NCBI GenBank assembly: GCA_964551475.1
Contig: CAZKCI010000021.1
Location: 1 to 43,845, forward strand
DNA: 43,845 nt
From: CAZKCI01 sp964551475
GTDB taxonomy: Bacteria; Auribacterota; Erginobacteria; Erginobacterales; CAZKCI01
Direction of reading: 5' to 3'
Position 1 is the first letter of the stretch; each line of letters opens with the position of its first letter. The position numbers and the translations under genes were made by a program. This document shows, one piece after another, positions 39,217 through 43,845 of this stretch. The notes beneath the pieces are model-generated. The model was not told the origin of the DNA and did not search any database. It worked only from the letters and a program-made list of their open reading frames with translations.

Positions 39217-39375
39217 GGGTTATGGCGTTCGCGCGCCTTTCTTCTGTGAGAGCAGAGGGAGCCCGTCCCATTTCTTTTAATCCAACCTCCCAACCGGTTC
39301 TCCGATCACCACCTTGCGGCAAGATACCTCCATCTTCTTCTCGATGTCCTCCACCTTGCGGGGATGTTCATTGCG

Positions 39376-39603
39376 CTATATCACCGGCCTCAGAGCTTCG
39401 GACGGTTTCCTGCTCGATAGGATGATCCGCCGCAGTTCATCCCGGTTGAATATCTGCTTGGTCGAGCCCGGGAGGTAGCAGGGCCGGATCAATCCCCGCG
39501 AAACCACCTGGCGGAATTTGCTGATCCGGTGACCGCAATACTCCGCCGCTTCCGCGACAGTCAAAAATTCCTTTGCGTCCAGATCCGATCGGGGCATGTT
39601 CAT
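39376..39603 (-). CDS. Excisionase-like winged-helix protein
   Basis: 75 aa from ATG 39603 (AGGAAGTGGGT upstream), overlapping the previous gene's stop. EFLTVAEAAEYCGHRISKFRQVVSRGLIRPCYLPGSTKQIFNRDELRRIIL is an HTH_17-type domain. Third in a row of overlapping small DNA-binding genes. Confidence 0.7.
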   Translation of the reverse strand: MNMPRSDLDAKEFLTVAEAAEYCGHRISKFRQVVSRGLIRPCYLPGSTKQIFNRDELRRIILSSRKPSEALRPVI

Positions 39604-39860
39604 ACCCACTTCCTCGGCGGCATGGAGAAGACCACCGGATGCTTCTTCTGCTTCTCCCCACCCTTCCGGAAGGCATTGAGGATCGTCTGCAGGTCATAGC
39701 GGACGGGACCCCCGGGGAGCTTGATGCAGGGGAAGTCTCCTTGCGCTGTGTGCCTCCGGATATACGCCTCGGAGACTCCGAGACTTTCCGCTATCTCTCT
39801 CGCTTTGAGAAGTCCGGGCACGATCTGATTCCCTTGATCTTCTGAATGTAGGGGGCTCAT
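39600..39860 (-). CDS. Excisionase/AlpA-like winged-helix protein
   Basis: 86 aa from ATG 39860, which overlaps the upstream stop as ATGA. GLLKAREIAESLGVSEAYIRRHTAQGDFPCIKLPGGPVRYDLQTILNAF is a typical HTH_17/AlpA pattern. The C-terminus is basic. A longer in-frame upstream extension looks non-coding. Confidence 0.75.
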   Translation of the reverse strand: MSPLHSEDQGNQIVPGLLKAREIAESLGVSEAYIRRHTAQGDFPCIKLPGGPVRYDLQTILNAFRKGGEKQKKHPVVFSMPPRKWV

Positions 39861-40084
39861 GCAATCCTCCCGATCTGGACTCCGACCACCATCCCGGTAT
39901 CGGCCGGATGCTTTACCGCGGCAACCACGTCCGGCCAGTAGAAACGCCGCTCGCCGTCCAGGAGCGGGAGGCGATGGGCGCAGATGATCCCGGCCCGCTC
40001 CAGCCGCTTCAACGAATTGATCGAGATGGATAGCTTCTTCGCGCACTCAGAGGGACGGAGGAAAATATCGGAGGGGTTGTTCAT
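39857..40084 (-). CDS. MerR-like winged-helix protein
   Basis: 75 aa. FLRPSECAKKLSISINSLKRLERAGIICAHRLPLLDGERRFYWPDVVAAVK shows a MerR-type helix-turn-helix with wing (RRFYWPDV). No effector domain. It lies 11 nt after the 40096 gene and is coupled to the next gene by a 4-bp overlap. Confidence 0.75.
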   Translation of the reverse strand: MNNPSDIFLRPSECAKKLSISINSLKRLERAGIICAHRLPLLDGERRFYWPDVVAAVKHPADTGMVVGVQIGRIA

Positions 40085-40095
40085 CGGTGCTCCAG

Positions 40096-40332
40096 TTAGG
40101 ATCGGGCGAGGGCGGTACTGAGGGCCGACCCCCTATTGCTCCGCGGGTCGTTGCATCCGTGCCGGCAGATCCAGCCCCCGACGGGTTTCCTGGCTCCCCT
40201 GTTCGGGACGGGCGACCATTCATCCCCGCATGAATTGCAGCGGAGTTTGATCCGGCCGCCGCCTACCAGGTCCACGCCTCGAAGCATGGCTATGACGAAA
40301 CCGACCCTGTTGACCGTTTGCATCTTCGCCAC
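40096..40332 (-). CDS. Zinc-ribbon-like small protein
   Basis: 78 aa. The Cys motif LRCNSCGDEWSPVPNRGARKPVGGWICRHGCN (CxxC, then CxxxC) suggests a zinc ribbon or knuckle. First gene after the 40374-40402 promoter. Function unknown, probably nucleic-acid or protein binding. Confidence 0.6.
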   Translation of the reverse strand: MAKMQTVNRVGFVIAMLRGVDLVGGGRIKLRCNSCGDEWSPVPNRGARKPVGGWICRHGCNDPRSNRGSALSTALARS

Positions 40333-40373
40333 CTCCTCCCGTGCTGGCGGTTCACTATCTTGAGCCTGGGGGC

Positions 40374-40402
40374 AATATACCAGGGGGGAGGTAACAAGTC
40401 AA
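40374..40402 (-). promoter_or_regulatory. Sigma70-type promoter of the excisionase-like operon
   Basis: On the minus strand: TTGACT (40397-40402), 17 nt, TATATT (40374-40379). The predicted start is near 40367, 35 nt before the 40332 start. Confidence 0.8.
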
Positions 40403-40431
40403 CATTATTTCAACACTATCTCAACACGCAC
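40399..40431. repeat. Three 11-bp direct repeats over the -35 box (operator or iterons)
   Basis: TCAACATTATT, TCAACACTATC and TCAACACGCAC follow without gaps (40399, 40410, 40421). The first overlaps the -35 box. The one-turn period puts the sites on one helix face, as for cooperative binding by a small winged-helix protein. Confidence 0.75.
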
Positions 40432-40436
40432 GAAGG

Positions 40437-40463
40437 AAAAACCCGGGATTCGGAATCGCCGGG
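40437..40463 (-). terminator. Intrinsic terminator after the 40510 gene
   Basis: On the minus strand CCCGG-C-GATT and AATC-CCGGG pair (40442-40463), followed by TTTTT (40437-40441). It ends the 43498-40510 operon directly before the next operon's operator. Confidence 0.75.
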
Positions 40464-40509
40464 AGTCCCCTATTCGCCCCCTCGGACCGCTTGAACGTAG
40501 GGGGGGAAT

Positions 40510-40767
40510 CTATGTAACCGTCGCCTTGATAGCCACGCTCAAATTCCGCGCCTGGAGAATCGAGGCCAAGGCCTGAAAATCAGCGTCTGCTCTTGCTTTC
40601 TCGCCGGGCTTATAACCGGCAAATATATCCTTGCCGTTCTTGAATCCAATCTTGATTACCGTCTCTTCCGACCCCGAGATCTTCTCCGCGCTTTGAAGCT
40701 CGCCAAGGTCAACTAGTATCCCCTTGCCAATGGCCAGCCATCCCGCCGATGTTCCTTGGTTGCTCAT
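40510..40767 (-). CDS. Small protein, unknown
   Basis: 85 aa with GGGAGG before ATG 40767. Mixed alpha-beta composition (SEETVIKIGFKNGKDIFAGYKPGEKARADADFQALASILQARNL). No motif recognised. It lies 35 nt after the HsdR_N-type gene and is last before a terminator, so it may act with that nuclease-like protein. Confidence 0.55.
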   Translation of the reverse strand: MSNQGTSAGWLAIGKGILVDLGELQSAEKISGSEETVIKIGFKNGKDIFAGYKPGEKARADADFQALASILQARNLSVAIKATVT

Positions 40768-40802
40768 TTCGAAACCTCCCTTCGCCGTTGGCGGATTTTG
40801 TG

Positions 40803-41639
40803 TTAGTGAATATTCTCCGGTAGCTCCCCGGAGAACGCTGTTTTCTCGCCGGGTTGCTCATCTGGTTGCCCGGGTATCTTATCGGTCCCAACATCTTTGG
40901 AATGCCGCGAAGTCTTGCCATAGAATCGACGCACCCGGCCCTGGGCCTTGGCGGCCTCATCTCCCTCGATCACGTCTCTTTTGAGAACTTCGTTTGTCAG
41001 AACCTTCGTGATTTCCTCTGGGGAGACAAGGATTCCGTCCGATAGCTTCCGAAGCTCTCGCCTTATTAAGCCAACGACTTCATCGGAGAGTATGATCGCC
41101 CCGAGAATGAACCGATTCACGGTGAGGATTTTTTCGTGAAACTGCTCCCGTGCATCTTTGACCAATCCCTCTCTGCAAACGATATAAAGCTTCTCTTGGT
41201 GCTCTTCATTCTTCGGATCAATCTCATTAAAATTGAATGAGCACACAAGATCATAGCTGATCGGCTTTTCAAACCTGATCTTGTAGATCTGCCATTCCAT
41301 CCCGTTGGAGAGGATAACCCATTGCACCCCGTTATTCGCGCCATACTCGATCGCCTGGCGTAAATGTCCTTCCTTGAGATCGCCCCCGATCGCCTTTGCT
41401 TCCAAGAGAAATTCGACCTTGCCCTCGATCTTAATGGCCAGGTCGCAATACGTTTGCCGGACGGCAAACTCGCTGGTGACCTCCGCATACTTGTCGTATC
41501 CGAATACCTCGTAGAGCATGTCCTTGATGATCGAAACGGTGTCCGACTCGTTTACATCTCGATCCTTGGCGAGTCTAAGAACTTGCTGGAACTTGGCCAC
41601 AGAACGAGCCAACCTATCGGAGACACGTTTCGGAATCAT
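40803..41639 (-). CDS. HsdR_N-type PD-(D/E)XK protein without helicase
   Basis: 278 aa with GGAGGGAGAA before ATG 41639. Residues about 25-160 match the type I restriction HsdR N-terminal fold: ESDTVSIIKDMLYEVFGYDKYAEVTSEFAVRQTYCDLAIKIEGKVEFLLEAKAI, with Asp66, Glu80 and Lys82 forming D-x(13)-E-x-K. GHLRQAIEYGANNGVQWVILSNGMEWQIYKI is also characteristic. The C-terminal third is polar. No ATPase, methylase or specificity gene is nearby, so it is not a complete restriction system. Stand-alone members are known on mobile elements; the target is unknown. It may be a nuclease used in defence, DNA processing or exclusion. Confidence 0.78.
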   Translation of the reverse strand: MIPKRVSDRLARSVAKFQQVLRLAKDRDVNESDTVSIIKDMLYEVFGYDKYAEVTSEFAVRQTYCDLAIKIEGKVEFLLEAKAIGGDLKEGHLRQAIEYGANNGVQWVILSNGMEWQIYKIRFEKPISYDLVCSFNFNEIDPKNEEHQEKLYIVCREGLVKDAREQFHEKILTVNRFILGAIILSDEVVGLIRRELRKLSDGILVSPEEITKVLTNEVLKRDVIEGDEAAKAQGRVRRFYGKTSRHSKDVGTDKIPGQPDEQPGEKTAFSGELPENIH

Positions 41640-41698
41640 TTCTCCCTCCTTTCGGATCTCCCTTACTTCCTCGGGATAACCTATTTCTATCCGCCAAT

Positions 41699-41824
41699 CT
41701 ATCCCCGGGCCTTCGGTCTCGCGGGCTCGCCGTTATGATTCACCGCGAAGACAGGGGGAGCGCAGAAGACACAACAAAGATCAACTGAGGGGGCGAACCA
41801 AATCCGGCGGGCATTATTCATCAT
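41699..41824 (-). CDS. Doubtful 41-aa ORF
   Basis: ATG at 41824 with GGAGG at 41833-41837 (8 nt spacing), stop at 41699. It includes CCVFCAPP. The interval 41640-42006 otherwise shows no gene, apart from a 19-codon frame beginning ATGACAGACGAG at about 41995. Part of the DNA (TTCACCGCGAAGACAG) resembles a common environmental intergenic repeat, so the ORF may be chance. Confidence 0.2.
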   Translation of the reverse strand: MMNNARRIWFAPSVDLCCVFCAPPVFAVNHNGEPARPKARG

Positions 41825-42006
41825 CCCAGCTACCTCCAGGAGGCAGGGGCTGCAATTGCCTTCTGGGGCAATAACATACCAGAGCTTGCTTTCATGGCAA
41901 ATACTTTTTTAGCCCCAACCTCGGGCATCTCGGCATCAACGGTCCGGGCCGCCGGGGCCCTGGGCCTCGGGTTGCCCTGTCTTCTCGTCTGTCATCGTCG
42001 GTATCT

Positions 42007-42540
42007 CTACCAAGAGCGTATCCCGCTTCCGTGAAATTGCCCGTGGGGGCATTCATAGTGCGTGTCGATCATGCGCTGGAGCTCGGGGGCTACCTTGCGG
42101 CCACAGTCGAAACAGATCTCGCCGCCGTTGATGTGAATCAGAAAGCTCCTGGTATAGTGCCAGTGCTTGCCGCACATGGAGCAATTGAAAGCTCCCTCCC
42201 CCTTGAATACGATCACCGGGACACCCCCCCAGAACTCCCCGCGCTCCCCGGCCGACCAGGCGCGCACTTTCGCCTCAAGTTGTTCGATGGTGATCTTCTC
42301 TTCGGGATGATGCTGGGGATCGAAATTGGGTTCGTCGTGAAACGCATTTTTCCCCTCTAGAAGATGCACGATCTCCCTGAGCATAGAATGGATACTGTAC
42401 TCCCGCGTCTCAATCATGCCCTTGGTCAGATCGTCCAGGCCATCAAACAAGTCGATGGTCCGCTCATCGGTGGCGCCGGCCCCAGCCTTCTCCTCCAGCT
42501 TCCCCATGATCTTCTCGAATCTCTTCTTGTGCTCTGTCAT
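42007..42540 (-). CDS. Cys-rich zinc-binding small protein
   Basis: 177 aa from ATG 42540, coupled to the upstream gene by ATGA. The N-terminal half is helical and acidic. The C-terminal part has FNCSMCGKHWHYTRSFLIHINGGEICFDCGRKV, two CxxC pairs with His residues, a probable zinc ribbon, and HYECPHGQFHG at the end. Not assigned to a family. Confidence 0.6.
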   Translation of the reverse strand: MTEHKKRFEKIMGKLEEKAGAGATDERTIDLFDGLDDLTKGMIETREYSIHSMLREIVHLLEGKNAFHDEPNFDPQHHPEEKITIEQLEAKVRAWSAGERGEFWGGVPVIVFKGEGAFNCSMCGKHWHYTRSFLIHINGGEICFDCGRKVAPELQRMIDTHYECPHGQFHGSGIRSW

Positions 42541-42911
42541 TGCTTCGCTCCTTGCGCTTCCATGAAGCGCTCGATCCTCGTTAGCCTTTCCTCCAGGTCG
42601 CCGATCTCGCCGGCCTTGAGGTAGACCCCGGAGAGATAGCCTATGCAAGAGGCGGCCTGGGGAGGTATGTCCCCCTGCCTGACCTCATTGATTAGGGTGG
42701 CCAGGAGCTTCTTGATGTCCCGGGCCTCCTCGATCTTCACCGGGTCCAGGCACCACTCCACCCATCTCGCCTCTCCACCCTTGCGGACTGCCAGGGCTTT
42801 CTTCTCTCTGCTCCCCGGATCGTGGGAAAAACAGAACTCACTCCCATTGACCGCGAAGGTTTTACACCTAGTCCCATCACCTTTCAGATGGGCGCATTGT
42901 TTATTACCCAT
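42537..42911 (-). CDS. C-x-H zinc-knuckle/coiled-coil mobile-element protein
   Basis: 124 aa. The N-terminus QCAHLKGDGTRCKTFAVNGSEFCFSHDPGSREK has a Cys-Cys-Cys-His set typical of a widespread family on phages and other mobile elements. The C-terminus contains LATLINEVRQGDIPPQAASCIGYLSGVYLKAGEIGDLEERLTRIE, the conserved second half. Function unknown; sometimes near packaging genes, but none are here. Confidence 0.65.
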   Translation of the reverse strand: MGNKQCAHLKGDGTRCKTFAVNGSEFCFSHDPGSREKKALAVRKGGEARWVEWCLDPVKIEEARDIKKLLATLINEVRQGDIPPQAASCIGYLSGVYLKAGEIGDLEERLTRIERFMEAQGAKQ

Positions 42912-43035
42912 TCGCCCCTCTCATCCCGCGCCCGACATTGTCTCGCCTGAATGCAAGCCCCCCCCTGGGGGGTAAGCTCGCTTGCCCGATCCAGCCTTCC
43001 GGTCCCCAGATCAGGTCAACGTTCCAGGGGGTCAT
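42904..43035 (-). CDS. Small 43-aa ORF upstream of the zinc-knuckle gene
   Basis: ATG at 43035 with AGGGGATAGG a few nt upstream; TAA at 42904-42906 overlaps the next gene's start by 8 nt. It begins MTPWNVDLIWGPEGW and ends Arg/Gly-rich. Overlap and ribosome site favour a real coupled gene. Not recognised. Confidence 0.4.
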   Translation of the reverse strand: MTPWNVDLIWGPEGWIGQASLPPRGGLAFRRDNVGRGMRGANG

Positions 43036-43270
43036 GACCTATCCCCTAGTAGCCCTGTTTCCGCCGGTTTCATGCTTCACAAGTGCCACTTTCGCCGCCT
43101 AATCCCCCGGGGTGGTATGGTGGTAGCCCCCACCCCATCCCGGACCATGCCCCTGAGTGCGATTGACCCCGCTAATGCGCGTGTAGGAGGCCCAGGCTGC
43201 CCCAGGTTGAACCGATCGCCCCGGGGTGGTAGATTGCCCTACCCCCACAAAGGCCATTCAATCGCCAATC
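43036..43270. repeat. GC-rich spacer with 13-bp direct repeat and hairpins
   Basis: CCCCGGGGTGGTA occurs at 43105-43117 and 43219-43231. Each copy starts a hairpin: GGGGTGG with CCACCCC (43109-43136), and GGTAG with CTACC (43228-43243). No good gene is seen. It may be a regulatory or origin/packaging-type region; this is speculative. Confidence 0.45.
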
Positions 43271-43498
43271 TCAGTTTCCCGCCGCCGGGGTAGCCTGCGG
43301 GGCCTTCCGCATAGACTTGAGGATCGCCTGAGCCCGGTTCATCGCTATATTCGCCCGGACCTTCCTGCCACGCTTATACCCCTTGATGAAGTGCACGGTG
43401 AAATATGCGACCACCGCCAGGCCGAGGAGATCCAGCGCCACCCGGCCGAAAGTGAAAAGCTGGATCAGATACCCCCCGATCATTCCCTGCATGTTCAT
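43271..43498 (-). CDS. Small single-TM protein
   Basis: 75 aa with GGGAGGGTAGGGA before ATG 43498. One hydrophobic segment (VALDLLGLAVVAYFTVHFI) is followed by a basic stretch (KGYKRGRKVRANIAMNRAQAILKSMRK). It is first in the operon next to attR. Holin-like or membrane-regulator roles are possible but unsupported by motif. Confidence 0.6.
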   Translation of the reverse strand: MNMQGMIGGYLIQLFTFGRVALDLLGLAVVAYFTVHFIKGYKRGRKVRANIAMNRAQAILKSMRKAPQATPAAGN

Positions 43499-43519
43499 TC
43501 CCTACCCTCCCTTGGTTGG

Positions 43520-43538
43520 TTGTGCATTTTTTGTGCAA
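43520..43538 (+). promoter_or_regulatory. Putative right integrase arm sites
   Basis: TTGTGCA at 43520-43526 and TTGTGCAA at 43531-43538, 11 bp apart, matching the pair near attL. About 105 bp inside the right core repeat. Confidence 0.6.
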
Positions 43539-43642
43539 CTCTCAGCGACGTTTCGCGAGACCCGGCGATAAACGAATACTTGACTTCATTGACGTGATTC
43601 CGCATGATTGAGGCTGAAATCGCGGTGGTGAAAACATGCCTA

Positions 43643-43663
43643 GTTCGAATCCCCTCATCTCCA
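43643..43663 (+). other. attR core (21-bp copy of tRNA-Ala 3' end)
   Basis: Identical to 26378-26398. No tRNA precedes it, so this is the element-side copy. Host DNA is assumed to resume after it. Confidence 0.92.
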
Positions 43664-43740
43664 ATGTTTCACCTCTTTTCCCCGTTTTCCCGTCGATATT
43701 CCACAAATCTCGCGAGCCGGCTTGACTTCCAATACCAAGA

Positions 43741-43845
43741 GGGTGATGCTTGTTCGCGGCGGTTCACACTAACCCCGTCGAGAGGCAGGCAGGAAGCATT
43801 GTGAGCACAGACTGGGGGCATGAGGTTCGGCAAGACTGACCCGGC
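43741..43845 (+). promoter_or_regulatory. Second copy of the conserved leader element, cut by window end
   Basis: Shares GCGGTTC, CCCCGTCG, GTGAG, ACAGA and CATGAGGTTCGGCA plus the final CCCGGC with 370-462. The window stops where the terminator stem would start. Confidence 0.5.

Larger units (their letters stand above)
26378..43663. mobile_element. Integrated 17.3-kb phage-like or satellite-like element
   Basis: It is bounded by 21-bp direct repeats of the tRNA-Ala 3' end (26378-26398 and 43643-43663), with an integrase gene just inside the left end. Almost all other genes are on the minus strand: replication (DnaB, replisome organiser), tape measure protein, excisionase-like regulators, HTH proteins, Cys-rich small proteins, an HsdR_N-type nuclease and a one-TM protein. 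No terminase, portal, capsid, maturation protease, tail tube or tail tip gene is recognisable. It could be a satellite or a partly deleted prophage. Confidence 0.9.

Noticed and set aside
39137..39322. 61-codon minus-strand frame with TTG start
   Set aside because: No ribosome site and it crosses a long inverted repeat; kept only as a note.
40803..41639. Complete type I restriction system
   Set aside because: No helicase, methylase or specificity gene is present near the HsdR_N-type protein.

Overview
The window is GC-rich chromosomal DNA from a Gram-negative-type bacterium of an uncultured or poorly sampled lineage. This is inferred from lipoproteins, an LpxL-type acyltransferase, a LamG/FG-GAP surface protein with Pro-Thr linkers, DegP-like proteases and an AmmeMemoRadiSam A-B fusion. 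I cannot name the phylum from sequence alone. It falls into a host part (1 to about 26,398) and an integrated mobile element (about 26,378 to 43,663), followed by a short return to host DNA.

Host part. Positions 1-529 hold intergenic repeats and a terminator-linked leader element in front of a large secreted LamG/FG-GAP protein (569-3115). Next come a PAS/zinc-ribbon sensor, two MORN-repeat proteins flanking a membrane-bound class III nucleotide cyclase, an orphan NodI-like ABC ATPase, a split YgcG/TPM pair and an XRE/AT-hook DNA-binding protein. A six-gene minus-strand run (18250 to 9484) encodes a VanZ-like protein, NAD-dependent DNA ligase, a DUF362 ferredoxin, a DegP-like protease, its catalytically dead paralogue and a TMTC-like membrane TPR protein. 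After a DedA gene, a tRNA-Pro and a phosphoesterase, a second minus-strand run (25488 to 20121) encodes a lipid-anchored MEMO1-AMMECR1 fusion, an MGDG-type glycosyltransferase, an LpxL-type acyltransferase, a GT2 glycosyltransferase and Pcm. The middle three suggest assembly of a membrane glycolipid.

Mobile element. A tyrosine integrase sits next to tRNA-Ala(GGC). A 21-bp copy of the tRNA 3' end recurs at 43643-43663, so the element spans about 17.3 kb. Paired TTGTGCA sites with 11-bp spacing lie inside each end and look like integrase arm sites. Nearly every other gene is on the minus strand: a DnaB helicase, a replisome-organiser-like protein, a 1492-aa tail tape measure protein, six tiny excisionase-like winged-helix proteins, a family of W-[IM]-L helix-turn-helix proteins, several Cys-rich small proteins, an HsdR_N-type PD-(D/E)XK protein and a one-TM protein. 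No terminase, portal, capsid, protease, connector or tail-tube gene is visible.

The element has recognisable control signals: a promoter with three 11-bp direct repeats (40374-40431), a terminator just upstream of it (40437-40463), and a promoter (37909-37937) driving a roughly 190-nt hairpin-rich leader that ends in an intrinsic terminator 26 nt before an ATG. Two further related hairpins lie 24-37 nt before other ATGs. The most unusual proposal is that this is a satellite-like element carrying its own tape measure protein but no other virion genes, regulated by RNA-based antitermination. A decayed prophage is the main alternative.
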